From Euryarchaeota archaeon Ods01 (GTDB taxonomy: Archaea; Halobacteriota; Halobacteria; Halobacteriales; Halorutilaceae): DNA of 34,323 nucleotides. Every line of letters begins with the position of its first letter. Position 1 is the first letter of the stretch. This document shows positions 15,001 through 22,572 of the stretch, one piece after another. The DNA is taken from the NCBI GenBank assembly GCA_028751095.1, contig JAQZCZ010000011.1, forward strand, positions 1 through 34,323. The letters run 5' to 3'. The notes under the pieces were generated by a model. It ran no database searches, was not told the origin of the DNA, and saw only the letters and a list, made by a program, of their open reading frames with translations. The translations under genes were made by a program, and so were the position numbers.

Positions 15001-16593
15001 ATGGCTTTCGAGAGACGTAACGAGGTCCTCACGTAGATGGTCGATAGGCGGGTTCGAAACCTGCGCGAAGAGCTGTTTGAAGTAGGTGAACAGGGTCTTG
15101 TTCCTATTCGAAAGCGCAGAGAGAGGCGTGTCGTTACCCATCGAGCCGACGGGGTCGTGACCCTCAACCGACATCGGCTTGAGCATATCCTCAATATGGT
15201 CCTCGGTGTAGCCGAACGCCCGATGGTAGGCGTCGATACCGTCGCGGACCTCGGCGGGCGCGTCGGGGTCATGCTCTACAATATCACCAAGATGGACGCG
15301 GTTTTGGTCGAGCCATTCGCCGTACTTCTCGTCGGTGAGTTCGTCGAAGACCTCCTCGTCGGGGACGACGCGTCCCTCGTCAGCGTCGGCGTAGAACATC
15401 TGTCCGGGCTGGAGACGCCCTTTCTCCTTGACCTCGTCGGGCGGCGTTTCGAGAACGCCGGTTTCGCTCGCCATTACGAGCCTGTCGTCCTCGGTCACGA
15501 GGTACCGACAGGGTCGCAGACCGTTCCTGTCGAGGACCGCGCCGACGCTGTATCCGTCGGTGAAGGCGACGAGCGCGGGTCCGTCCCACGGCTCCATGAC
15601 CGTCGAGTGGTAGTCGTACCAGTCGCGCCGGTCGTCGCCCATCGTCTCGTCCTTGTTCCACGCCTCGGGTATGAGCATCCGGAGGGCGTGCGGAAGTTCG
15701 CGTCCGCTTTCGACGAGTAGTTCGAGAACGTTATCGACGACAGCGGTGTCGCTCTGGTCCTCGTGCGTAACCGGCTTGAGCTTCTCGACATCGAACTTCT
15801 CCGTCTCAAGGTCCGCCTCGCGCGTCGCCATCCAGTTGAGGTTTCCGCGAAGCGTGTTTATTTCGCCGTTGTGGATGATATTCCGGAACGGATGGGCGAG
15901 TTCCCAAGAGCCGAGCGTGTTGGTTGAGAACCGCGAATGGACGAGCGCGAGCGAGGTTTCGACGCGTTCGTCACGTAGGTCTTCGTAGTAGGTCCGTACC
16001 TGTGCGTTTGTCAGCAGACCCTTGTAGACGAGCTTACGCCGGTCTAGAGAGCAGACGTAGAACCTGTCGACGTCGTCCACTTGCTTCTCGATGACACGCC
16101 GCAGTACGTAGAGAGCCGTATCGAGGTCCTCGCCCGTCTCGTCGCCCGTCACGAAGAACTGCCATACATCCGGCTCCGTTGCGACTGCGCTCTCACCGAG
16201 TTCGGAGTTGTCGGTCGGCACATCGCGCCAAGCGACAACCTCGAATCCTTCGCTACGCGCCGCTTCTTCGACCGCTTCGACGGCGTTTTCACGCTCGTCG
16301 GTATCCTGAGGCATGAAGACCTGTCCGACGCCGTAGTCGTCGAACCCCAAGCCGCGGTCGCCGAGAGCCTCGACCTCATCGACGAAGAAGGCGTGGGGCT
16401 TCTGTAACAGAATCCCTGCGCCGTCTCCGGTGTTTTCCTCAGCACCCCGCGCTCCTCGGTGGTCGAGGTTTTCGAGCGCGTCTAAGCTGTCTTCGATTAG
16501 CTCGTGACTCTTCTCGCCCGTCATATCCATCAGTACGCCTACGCCACAGTTCGAACGTTCGCGTGCGTTTATGCCCTTTCTGTCGTTTCTCAT
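12064..16593 (-). CDS. gltB: Glutamate synthase, large subunit
   Basis: A 1,509-residue multidomain enzyme making glutamate from glutamine and 2-oxoglutarate. Order: class II glutamine amidotransferase beginning at Cys16 (CGVGVLMD, the nucleophile after a 15-residue propeptide), a central linker domain, an FMN-binding barrel (SGEGGE, PGEGGHLPG, GGTGASP), the 3Fe-4S cysteines CVMVRECHTNKCPTG, and a C-terminal GXGXG beta-helix. The ATG at 16593 is preferred over that at 16641: an AGGTGA ribosome-binding-like site lies just before it, and the upstream ATG sits almost on the TATA box. No small subunit (gltD) is present, so a ferredoxin-dependent type is possible. Expression may be controlled through the inverted repeat at 16656-16674. 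Confidence 0.96.
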   Translation of the reverse strand: MRNDRKGINARERSNCGVGVLMDMTGEKSHELIEDSLDALENLDHRGARGAEENTGDGAGILLQKPHAFFVDEVEALGDRGLGFDDYGVGQVFMPQDTDERENAVEAVEEAARSEGFEVVAWRDVPTDNSELGESAVATEPDVWQFFVTGDETGEDLDTALYVLRRVIEKQVDDVDRFYVCSLDRRKLVYKGLLTNAQVRTYYEDLRDERVETSLALVHSRFSTNTLGSWELAHPFRNIIHNGEINTLRGNLNWMATREADLETEKFDVEKLKPVTHEDQSDTAVVDNVLELLVESGRELPHALRMLIPEAWNKDETMGDDRRDWYDYHSTVMEPWDGPALVAFTDGYSVGAVLDRNGLRPCRYLVTEDDRLVMASETGVLETPPDEVKEKGRLQPGQMFYADADEGRVVPDEEVFDELTDEKYGEWLDQNRVHLGDIVEHDPDAPAEVRDGIDAYHRAFGYTEDHIEDMLKPMSVEGHDPVGSMGNDTPLSALSNRNKTLFTYFKQLFAQVSNPPIDHLREDLVTSLESHLGRQRNMLGETPEHCQQVKLDSPILTDDELDALASIDENGIRAKKLDITYERGEKSLREAVEDLRDEASAAVEEGYEALILSDRATNEDRVPIPSLLAVGGTHHHLIREGTRTDTGLVLESGQPCLVHHFCTLIGYGADAVNPYLAYETIEELGREDDLRLTENWREEEPSATPEEAVESYVEAVEEGILKVMSKMGISTLESYKGAQIFEAVGLKTEFVDEYFYGTTARTEGIGIEEVENDLLERHDFGFDQDEVELDPGGEMDWKPDGEFHAWRSGTVRKLQAAVREGDYEGYKEFSRMMDHDTENHHTLRGLLELDSDRDPVPLEEVEPVDEIVQRFFTGSMSFGSLSEEAHETLAKAMNRIGAKSGSGEGGEPVERFGTERRSKIKQVASGRFGVTVSYLNDGDHIEIKMAQGSKPGEGGHLPGHKVNETIAETRHTTPGVALISPPPQHDIYSIEDLGQLIHDLKCANPDADVHVKLVAEDGVGVIAAGVSKARADSVLISGHSGGTGASPRTSIKSAGLPWELGIAEAHQVLMENDLRSRIRVRVDGGMKTGRDVVVAALLGAEEYGFGTSALVAEGCVMVRECHTNKCPTGIATQDPERRELFRGEVEHVVNYMRFMARETRELMAELGFRTVDEMVGEVDALSQRDVDHPKASGIDLSRLLREPDGDDDPVKTREQNHRLDDKIDHELIGAARRAITDGEPVEVKRKIRNRDRTTGAMLSSEIAKAHGENGLPDDTVSLAFEGSAGQSFGAFAVNGMTMHLVGDANDYVGKGLSGGKIVVETPEGAGFDEGENIVIGNVALYGATDGEAYFNGVAGERFGVRNSGVKTVVEGVGDHGCEYMTGGVAVVLGETGRNFGAGMSGGEAYVLDERGDFEEVRLNDGMVHVEPTDDRDERLVRRMVENHYEYTNSEKAREVLDNWDEYFGKFVKVMPDPYARVVEEHMEEGKDIRVSPPPEPPAETVTDGGERVD

Positions 16594-16640
16594 TCCGTGT
16601 TCACCTGTTCGCTGGTAGACCAACCCCCTACAGTCTGTCA

Positions 16641-16674
16641 TTATAGTTATATGGGGTGTGGTAACTATTCACAC
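16641..16674 (-). promoter_or_regulatory. gltB promoter: TATA box with an adjacent inverted repeat
   Basis: On the minus strand, TATA-rich sequence at 16641-16653 lies about 50-60 bases before the chosen gltB start. Directly upstream of it is GTGTG (16656-16660), nine bases, then CACAC (16670-16674). A related GGTGTA/TACACC palindrome lies upstream of the gdhA TATA box. The position, right at the TATA/BRE, suits a regulator that assists or blocks TBP/TFB binding. Confidence 0.5.
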
Positions 16675-16758
16675 ATCTAGAGGGTCCACCTGTCCGTAAA
16701 AAGATTTTTATTATGGGCGACCCTAATTATAGAAGTTATAGTTTAATCGTCTTGATGA

Positions 16759-17382
16759 CTACTTCTCACGCCGGAGTATTTCACGTATTACATCGTTAAC
16801 GTCCTGACCACCTCCTTGACCTGGAAGTATATCTCCGAGCGCCGCGCCGAACGCTGCCGCAGTCCAGATGACGGAGATACGGGCGAAGGCTACGTCAGGA
16901 TACGTCCAGTCAACGCGTCCCCAGAGAGTCATCGTGAGAGTGGCGGTCAAGAGCGAGATGAGGAGGACGCCCAACAGACGTCGCGGAAGTACGCCGAACA
17001 GGGGTTCGTGGATACGTACGTTACGTATGTCGGACCAGTAGAGAAGACCGGACGCCATGACCACGATAAACAGGAAGTTGCCGACGAGGAAGACGGGTAT
17101 GCCGTAGAAGGTAGCTGAGAGAAAGTGGTTGGCTATGTCGTAGACGCCGTCCTCAACGAGGAGCGGTAGGGATATGATGATACTTCCGACGAACGCCTGC
17201 GCCATGTCGCGTGTCGTGTACCTCTCGATGGTCCTGACGAAAGGCAGCTGTTCGACCATCGAGACGGTCTTCTGTACCTCCTCGCGCTCGTCTTCGTCGT
17301 CAACCTTCTCGCTTAGTTCCTCAAGCTGTTCAAGTACGTCGTCCATGTCGACCGACTTCTCCGGTGTGTGGTCGTCCTCCAT
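16759..17382 (-). CDS. DUF2391-like integral membrane protein
   Basis: A 207-residue protein. Residues 1-55 are cytoplasmic, highly acidic and probably coiled coil (VLEQLEELSEKVDDEDE). Four hydrophobic segments follow: about 58-76, 92-114, 133-154 and 165-184. The order and the ERYTTRDMAQAFVGSI entry to the first span resemble the putative membrane family DUF2391. The tail DVNDVIREILRREK is charged. The gene is transcribed towards gltB with 165 bases between the coding ends. No function is known for the family, and transport or signalling would be guesswork. Confidence 0.7.
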   Translation of the reverse strand: MEDDHTPEKSVDMDDVLEQLEELSEKVDDEDEREEVQKTVSMVEQLPFVRTIERYTTRDMAQAFVGSIIISLPLLVEDGVYDIANHFLSATFYGIPVFLVGNFLFIVVMASGLLYWSDIRNVRIHEPLFGVLPRRLLGVLLISLLTATLTMTLWGRVDWTYPDVAFARISVIWTAAAFGAALGDILPGQGGGQDVNDVIREILRREK

Positions 17383-17454
17383 GAGGTAAGAACGGACTCT
17401 CGGGTGAAAAAGATGGGTCTGTCCACGCCTTTCCGTCCCGTTCCTGTCGGCGGG

Positions 17455-17595
17455 TCAGCGCATATAGGGTTCGACCTCGACACAGTCGAACTCTCTGCAC
17501 GCAGGGCAGACCACGTCCTCGGGGTCGACGTGCCCCGAGATATCGCGCGCGTACACGAACGTGCCGCACGACTTACATCTGGTTCCGTTCATCAT
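17455..17595 (-). CDS. Short zinc-finger protein (46 residues)
   Basis: A short gene that is easily missed. Two CxxC knuckles are present: CKSC at residues 7-10 and CPAC at 30-33, separated by GTFVYARDISGHVDPEDVV, then an acidic tail with one more Cys. This is the pattern of a zinc-ribbon microprotein. The first of two adjacent ATG codons (17595) is preferred since GAGGTG lies seven bases before it. A TATA-like CTTATAATC (minus strand) is about 45 bases upstream. It sits between gdhA and the DUF2391-like gene, all on the minus strand. Haloarchaea encode many such small zinc-finger proteins, some with regulatory roles; the role here is unknown. Confidence 0.7.
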   Translation of the reverse strand: MMNGTRCKSCGTFVYARDISGHVDPEDVVCPACREFDCVEVEPYMR

Positions 17596-17689
17596 ATCTG
17601 TTCACCTCTTGGTGTGTGTTACCATTTGTCACGGGAGATTATAAGCCTAACGCCTGTCCCAAGTAGCGCGAAAAATCCGCAGAAGGAGG

Positions 17690-18964
17690 TTAAGGATACA
17701 GACCGCGCATCTCGTGCGACTCGGCGACGCGTTTGAGGGCGACGGTATATGCCGCGGTACGGATACAGTCGGTATCTATCGACTCGTGAGCCTCCATGAC
17801 CTCCTCGAAAGACTCGCTCATACGGTCTTCGAGCTTCTCGTGAACGTCTCCCTCATCCCACGAGTACCTCTGTGTGTTCTGGACCCATTCGAGGTACGAG
17901 ACTATGACTCCGCCCGCGTTGGCAAGTATGTCGGGGAAGATACGGACGCCGCGTTCGACGAGTATACTGTTCGCCTCGTCGGTCGTCGGACCGTTGGCGG
18001 CTTCGAGTACCGTATCGGCTTCGACCTCGTCGGCGATAGAGGCGCCGATAGCGTTTTCGAGAGCCGCAGGAATGAGTATATCGACGTCGAGCTTGAGGAG
18101 TTCCTCGTTCGTGATTTGGTTCGCGTCACGGAACTCCGTCACCTGTCCCGTCTCCTCCTTGTGGTTTTCGACTCCCGCTATGTCGAGTCCCTCGGGGTCG
18201 TAGATACCGCCGGCAGAGTCGCTGACCGCGACAACGTTGGCGTCCTTCTCGTCGAGGAGACGTGCGGCGACGCTTCCCGCGTTGCCGAATCCCTGAACCG
18301 CGACGGTCGCGTCGTAGAGCGGCTTGCCGAAGTAATCAGCGACACAGTCGGCGAGCATCGAGACCCCCGTTCCCGTCGCCGTCGAACGCCCCTCGCTTCC
18401 GCCGAGTTCGACGGGCTTTCCGGTGACGACCCCCGGGATGGTGTAGTCGTGGTGTATTGAGTAGGTGTCCATTATCCACGCCATAGTCTGCGGTCCCGTG
18501 TTAACGTCGGGCGCGGGGATATCCTTCTCGGGACCGATAAGGCTACGCATCGCCTTGGTGTAACGTCGCGTCAGACCTTCGATTTCGCGTTCCGACATCT
18601 CCTTCGGGTCGCAGACGACGACGCCCTTTGCCCCTCCGAACGGCAGACCGACGACGGCGGTCTTCCACGTCATCCATCCGGCGAGTGCCGTCACCTCGTC
18701 GCGCGAAACGTTCGGATGGTAACGGATACCTCCCTTGTACGGACCACGCGCGTCATCGTGCTGGCAACGGTACGCGGTAAACGACTCAACGCTCCCGTCG
18801 TCCATACGGACAGGAATATTGAACTCCGCCACGCGGTCAGGATAACGAATACGTTCAAAGATATCATCGCTTATATCGATATGCTCCCTCGCGTTCCGCA
18901 ACTGAGACATCATGTTGTCAAGAGGATTTACCTCCCCGTCGTACTCTTTCTCTTCTTTCGACAT
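17690..18964 (-). CDS. gdhA: Glutamate dehydrogenase
   Basis: A 424-residue enzyme interconverting glutamate with 2-oxoglutarate and ammonia. The substrate region has GPYKGGIRYHP and the catalytic-lysine motif PFGGAKGVVVCDP. PAPDVNTGPQTMAWIMD follows. The Rossmann domain begins VAVQGFGNAGS. VSDSAGG after strand two leaves a small polar residue where NAD enzymes carry an acid, so cofactor choice is unclear. LEAANGPTTDEA and PDILANAGGVIVSYLEWVQN are typical hexameric GDH segments. Length is normal. It lies near gltB, so both ammonia assimilation routes are in one 7-kb stretch. A winged-helix regulator is divergent from it across 132 bases containing a perfect palindrome. Confidence 0.96.
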   Translation of the reverse strand: MSKEEKEYDGEVNPLDNMMSQLRNAREHIDISDDIFERIRYPDRVAEFNIPVRMDDGSVESFTAYRCQHDDARGPYKGGIRYHPNVSRDEVTALAGWMTWKTAVVGLPFGGAKGVVVCDPKEMSEREIEGLTRRYTKAMRSLIGPEKDIPAPDVNTGPQTMAWIMDTYSIHHDYTIPGVVTGKPVELGGSEGRSTATGTGVSMLADCVADYFGKPLYDATVAVQGFGNAGSVAARLLDEKDANVVAVSDSAGGIYDPEGLDIAGVENHKEETGQVTEFRDANQITNEELLKLDVDILIPAALENAIGASIADEVEADTVLEAANGPTTDEANSILVERGVRIFPDILANAGGVIVSYLEWVQNTQRYSWDEGDVHEKLEDRMSESFEEVMEAHESIDTDCIRTAAYTVALKRVAESHEMRGLYP

Positions 18965-19011
18965 CCGTAGTAGTCGTATGACCGATTCTACTGTTATACT
19001 TTTCGCAATTT

Positions 19012-19044
19012 GTTAACTTTTATCACGAGGGTGTAAACTACACC
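19012..19044. promoter_or_regulatory. gdhA TATA region and GGTGTA palindrome (candidate operator)
   Basis: GGTGTA, AAC, TACACC at 19030-19044 is a perfect palindrome with six-base arms. It lies immediately upstream of the AT-rich GTTAACTTTTATC (19012-19024), which reads as a TATA region for gdhA on the minus strand. It also lies about 55-65 bases before the divergent regulator gene. The regulator may bind here to control gdhA and itself. The half-site GGTGT recurs at the gltB promoter. Confidence 0.5.
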
Positions 19045-19096
19045 GTCCTCGGAACTCTTTTACGCCGACGGGAACAGTCTCAACTACCGCTGACAC

Positions 19097-19873
19097 ATGG
19101 ACGTTCTCACCGACAGACGCGAGACGACACGGTTCCGGATACTCGTCGAGGTAGCCGAGAACCAGCCTGCCGTCAGTCAGACCGAGATAGCCGACTCAAT
19201 CGGGCTGACTCCACAGGCGGTTTCGGAGCATATGTCAAGCCTCGTCGACGAAGGACTGGTCGACAAACGTCGACGGGGGCGGTACAAGATAACCAAGGAG
19301 GGCGCCGATGTGGTTCTTTCTCGCGCCGAGAGCCTTGAGGAGTACGTCGAACACGTCACGGAGGAGGTCGTCGGACGCGTTTACGTCGACACCGCGGTCG
19401 CCGAAGAAGCCGTCGAAGAAGGCGATGAGGTCGAGCTGAGGATGCGTGATGGGTTCCTGCGTGCTACTCCTGCCGACCAGCCGGAGCGACCGAAGGCGCG
19501 TGCCGTCACCGACGCCGACGCGGGCGAAGACGTAGGCGTCGCTGACTTCGACGGCATAATAGAGTTCGACCGCGGCACCGTAACCGTCGTAACCGTGCCG
19601 TCGGTAGAGGACGGAGGAAGCTCTGAGGCTGACTTAGAAGGTCTTGATATCTCTTTCGACGGCGAGGTCTTTGCGGTCGGAACCGAGGCGGCGGTAGCGC
19701 TCGAAAAGGCAGGCGTCGACTACCGGCGCTACGCCGCCACCGAAGCCGCTGTCGGGGCGTCACGCAACGGCGTGTCGTCGACCGTCGTCGCCGTCGAAGG
19801 ACGCCTCGGAACCGTCACTGACGAACTCAGCGCCGAGAACGTTAAGTACGAGGTCGTCTCGTCTCAGAGGTAG
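19097..19873 (+). CDS. Winged-helix transcriptional regulator
   Basis: A 258-residue haloarchaeal regulator. Residues 1-75 are a MarR-like winged helix: RFRILVEVAENQPAVSQTEIADSIG, recognition helix TPQAVSEHMSSLVDEGLV, wing DKRRRGRYKITKEG. The remaining 180 residues form an unrecognised acidic domain with repeated alpha/beta segments that could sense a ligand. It is divergent from gdhA across a 132-base region with a palindrome. A TATA-like CTCTTTTACG lies about 35 bases before its ATG. Regulation of gdhA, and perhaps gltB, is the natural hypothesis. Its stop overlaps the 3' end of the CopD-like gene on the opposite strand by ten bases. Confidence 0.8.
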   Translation: MDVLTDRRETTRFRILVEVAENQPAVSQTEIADSIGLTPQAVSEHMSSLVDEGLVDKRRRGRYKITKEGADVVLSRAESLEEYVEHVTEEVVGRVYVDTAVAEEAVEEGDEVELRMRDGFLRATPADQPERPKARAVTDADAGEDVGVADFDGIIEFDRGTVTVVTVPSVEDGGSSEADLEGLDISFDGEVFAVGTEAAVALEKAGVDYRRYAATEAAVGASRNGVSSTVVAVEGRLGTVTDELSAENVKYEVVSSQR

Positions 19874-20310
19874 GCAAAAAGGACGCCGTTTACGAGGAGG
19901 GCGACGCCTAGGAGTGAGCCGAGTACGAACCATGGGTAAGCCTCCGACGCGGGTTCACGGAGCCGCCCTTCCGAGACGCCGGCGTCGAGCTTCTTGGTGC
20001 CCGCATGTAGAACGCCCGCCAGCACGAACCAGAGCGCCGTCATCGACAGAACGAGGTTGCCGCGTGTCGTCTCTACGAGCGAGTCGAAGGTGTACATCGT
20101 CCCTGCGAGATGTCCGCCGGTTAGTAGGAGGACGACGACGCTCGTTATTGACAGGACCGTGAACCGCGACGACAGGCGCTCGACGAACTCGGTACTCCCC
20201 CCGCCGTCGCGTAACGCCGGAAGGACCGCCACGGTTATGTAGACGGTTGCGCCGACCCAGACGGCGGCGAAAAGCTGGTGTAACGACCGCATTACGATGT
20301 CTATCTCCAT
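19864..20310 (-). CDS. CopD-like membrane protein
   Basis: A 148-residue protein with four predicted membrane helices: LHQLFAAVWVGATVYITVAVL, FTVLSITSVVVLLLTGGHLAG, NLVLSMTALWFVLAGVLHAG and PWFVLGSLLGVALLVNGVLFAYL. The HQLFAAVWVGA entry with its conserved histidine, and the GG-H in the second helix, fit the CopD/copper-resistance-D domain, which may bind copper or heme. The open frame extends to a GTG at 20331, but the ATG at 20310 gives a more typical N-terminus. It follows the ABC transporter genes on the same strand, but overlap or coupling is weak, so membership in that operon is uncertain. Confidence 0.7.
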   Translation of the reverse strand: MEIDIVMRSLHQLFAAVWVGATVYITVAVLPALRDGGGSTEFVERLSSRFTVLSITSVVVLLLTGGHLAGTMYTFDSLVETTRGNLVLSMTALWFVLAGVLHAGTKKLDAGVSEGRLREPASEAYPWFVLGSLLGVALLVNGVLFAYL

Positions 20311-20331
20311 ACCGGTGTTTGCCGACCGCAC

Positions 20332-21447
20332 CTAATCACGGTTGCGTATCTCCTCGACAGCCTTGACGGGTTCGGCGTCGTCAACCACCGGCGTCTCCGT
20401 CTCGGGGACGGCTCCGCCTTCGCCGGCGACTACTGCGACGGCTTCGTCGGCGAGTTCCGAGGCGCGCGCCAGCGTCTCGTTGCTAAGGGGTTCGAAAGGC
20501 GGCGAGACGACGACGTTGCCGTCGGCGGCTTCCGCGACCGCGCTTCCTTCGGGGACGATGCCGACCGACACCTCGTAACGGCGTTCGAGGACGCGTAACG
20601 TCATGGGGTCGTCTCCGACGTAATGGACGCGTCCGCTCTCGTCTTTCGCTGTCGCCGTTTCGTCAGCCGTTCCGCCGTCAGACGCACGCTCTGATTTGAG
20701 AGCCGTTACGCGGACCGCACCGGTCGCCGTATCGCGTTCGACGACAGCGGCGGTCCCGAAGACTTCCTCGACATTCTCCTGCGTCAGAACATTCTCAGGC
20801 GCTCCCGATGAGACGACGCGTCCGTCGTCGACTAAGACGAGTTCGTCGCAGAAACGCGCCGCGAGGTTGAGGTCGTGTATCGCCGCCACGACGGTTTTTC
20901 CGTTGTCTACGAGGGAGCTGACGAGCGAAAGCGTCCCGACAGCGCGTCCCACATCGAGGCTTGCGGTAGGCTCGTCTAGTAGGAGTACGTCAGCGTCCTG
21001 TGCGAGACACCGCGCGAGAAGGACGCGCTGGCGCTCGCCGCCGCTGACCTCGTGGACGGAACGGTCGGCGAACCGTGCCACGTCGACGCGTTCCATCGCT
21101 TCGTAGACCTTACCTGACGTATCGGAGCCGAACCGAGATACGTGCGGATGGCGTCCCATGCGGACGACCTCCTCGACGGAGAACTCGAACGATACGTCGG
21201 TGTTCTGCGGCATCGTCGCAACCCGGCGCGCCGTCTCGCGCGACGACAGCGACCTGACCACGTCGCCTTCAAGACGCACGACACCGTCGTTAGGTGTCGC
21301 CGTGCCGTTGATGGCGCGTATCAGGGTCGTCTTTCCTGCTCCGTTAGGTCCGACGACCCCGATGAAGCCGTCGTCGGCGGAGGCGGTAACGTTCTTCAGA
21401 ACGCGTTCACCCGCAAGCGAAACGTCGATGCCGTCAACCTCTATCAT
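20332..21447 (-). CDS. btuD: ABC transporter ATP-binding protein (cobalamin/siderophore type)
   Basis: A 371-residue ATPase that drives import through the adjacent FecCD-type permease. Walker A is GPNGAGKT (33-40), the Q-loop is in TMPQNTD, the signature is SGGERQR, Walker B is [12 protein letters not shown], and the H-loop is AAIHDLN. After about residue 245 a haloarchaeal C-terminal extension of about 125 residues follows, with [24 protein letters not shown]. It may be regulatory and is common in haloarchaeal BtuD proteins. Its start overlaps the permease stop by four bases, so the two are translationally coupled. The symbol reflects the commonest assignment; iron-siderophore or heme import cannot be excluded. 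Confidence 0.88.
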   Translation of the reverse strand: MIEVDGIDVSLAGERVLKNVTASADDGFIGVVGPNGAGKTTLIRAINGTATPNDGVVRLEGDVVRSLSSRETARRVATMPQNTDVSFEFSVEEVVRMGRHPHVSRFGSDTSGKVYEAMERVDVARFADRSVHEVSGGERQRVLLARCLAQDADVLLLDEPTASLDVGRAVGTLSLVSSLVDNGKTVVAAIHDLNLAARFCDELVLVDDGRVVSSGAPENVLTQENVEEVFGTAAVVERDTATGAVRVTALKSERASDGGTADETATAKDESGRVHYVGDDPMTLRVLERRYEVSVGIVPEGSAVAEAADGNVVVSPPFEPLSNETLARASELADEAVAVVAGEGGAVPETETPVVDDAEPVKAVEEIRNRD

Positions 21448-22514
21448 AGCTCGTGTACCTCCCTGTCACGGAGCAGGTATAGGAAGAACGGAACGCCTAC
21501 GAGCGCCGTGACGATGCCGACCGGAAGTTCGGAGCCGCCCATCGCTGAACGTGCGACGGCGTCGGCGGAGACGAGGAAGACTGCGCCCGCGAGAGCGCTC
21601 GTGGGTATCAGGATACGGTGGTCTGGTCCGACTAGAAGACGCATCGCGTGCGGCACGACCAGACCGACGAAGCCTATGACGCCCGCGACGGCGACCGCGG
21701 CGGCGGTGACGATGCTCGAAACCGCAAGGAGGACGAGCTTCGTACGACGCGGGTTAACTCCGAGCGTGTTCGCCTCTCTTTCGCCGAGCAGGAGGACGTT
21801 GAGGTCACGGGCGTAGAACATCAGAACGCCGAAGCCGAGGGCAACGGGCGGTAGAACCGACGCTACGTCCGACCAGCTCTGGTAGGTCAGGTTACCCATG
21901 AGCCAGTAGACGGCGGCGCGGAGGCTCTCATCGTCGCTGACGTGCATCATGTAGGAGACGATAGCGCTGAGAAACATCTGGACAGCGATACCCGCGAGGA
22001 GGAGCGTGGCAACGCCGGTCCGACCGTTTTCGGTCGCTATTCCGTAGACGACCGCCGCGGCGGCGAGAGCGCCGACGAAAGCCGCCGTCTGCCCGCCTAC
22101 GGGAAGCGGGTAGACGACCGCGGCGACGGCACCGAGCGCCGCGCCCGACGAGACGCCGATGATGGTCGGGTCTGCCATCGGGTTACGGAAGAAGCCCTGC
22201 ATGACAGCGCCGGCTGAGCCGAGAGCGAACCCGACGACAGCGGCGACAGCGAGACGCGGGAGACGGACGTTCAGTATTATCGTCTCGTGGGATTCGGGTC
22301 CGACATAGAACGTAGTCGCTGAGACAGGTAGCGCATCCGTGACGCCGTCGGCGATTATCGCCGCAACGGCACCGTATCCAATTTCGACGGCACCAAGACC
22401 TGACGCTACGACGACGGAAGCGCCGAGGAGAGCCGCGAGAGCCGAACACCAGACGACGACGGCGGTAGCTGTTGAGGCTCCGAAGGCACCCGCTAGACGT
22501 TCCCGTGTAGCCAT
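21444..22514 (-). CDS. btuC: ABC transporter permease, FecCD family (cobalamin/siderophore type)
   Basis: A 356-residue membrane protein with about ten hydrophobic segments. Family signatures include [45 protein letters not shown] at about residues 85-130 and the ATPase-coupling region [55 protein letters not shown]. The C-terminus [16 protein letters not shown] is also typical. It forms the membrane channel of an importer with the overlapping ATPase gene downstream and the divergent binding protein. The ATG at 22514 opens on the 58-base bidirectional promoter region. Confidence 0.93.
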   Translation of the reverse strand: MATRERLAGAFGASTATAVVVWCSALAALLGASVVVASGLGAVEIGYGAVAAIIADGVTDALPVSATTFYVGPESHETIILNVRLPRLAVAAVVGFALGSAGAVMQGFFRNPMADPTIIGVSSGAALGAVAAVVYPLPVGGQTAAFVGALAAAAVVYGIATENGRTGVATLLLAGIAVQMFLSAIVSYMMHVSDDESLRAAVYWLMGNLTYQSWSDVASVLPPVALGFGVLMFYARDLNVLLLGEREANTLGVNPRRTKLVLLAVSSIVTAAAVAVAGVIGFVGLVVPHAMRLLVGPDHRILIPTSALAGAVFLVSADAVARSAMGGSELPVGIVTALVGVPFFLYLLRDREVHEL

Positions 22515-22572
22515 GGGGACAAATCGAGTTGGTTTAGTTAAAGTTTTGTTGTATTAGGTTCAGGTCAGTCCT
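22515..22572. promoter_or_regulatory. Bidirectional promoter between permease and binding-protein genes
   Basis: This 58-base AT-richer gap separates divergent start codons. On the minus strand TTTAACTAAACC could be the TATA region of the permease-ATPase operon. On the plus strand GTTGTATTAGG could serve the binding protein. Shared control of the complete importer is likely. I see no structure resembling a cobalamin riboswitch, and there is no room for one. Confidence 0.5.

Noticed and set aside
16594-16641. gltB starting at the ATG at 16641
   Set aside because: That ATG lies next to the TATA region, too close for a transcript to include it, while the ATG at 16593 has an AGGTGA site and leaves a normal 15-residue propeptide.
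22515-22572. Cobalamin riboswitch before the B12-type transporter genes
   Set aside because: Only 58 bases separate the divergent starts, and no B12-box-like segment is visible.
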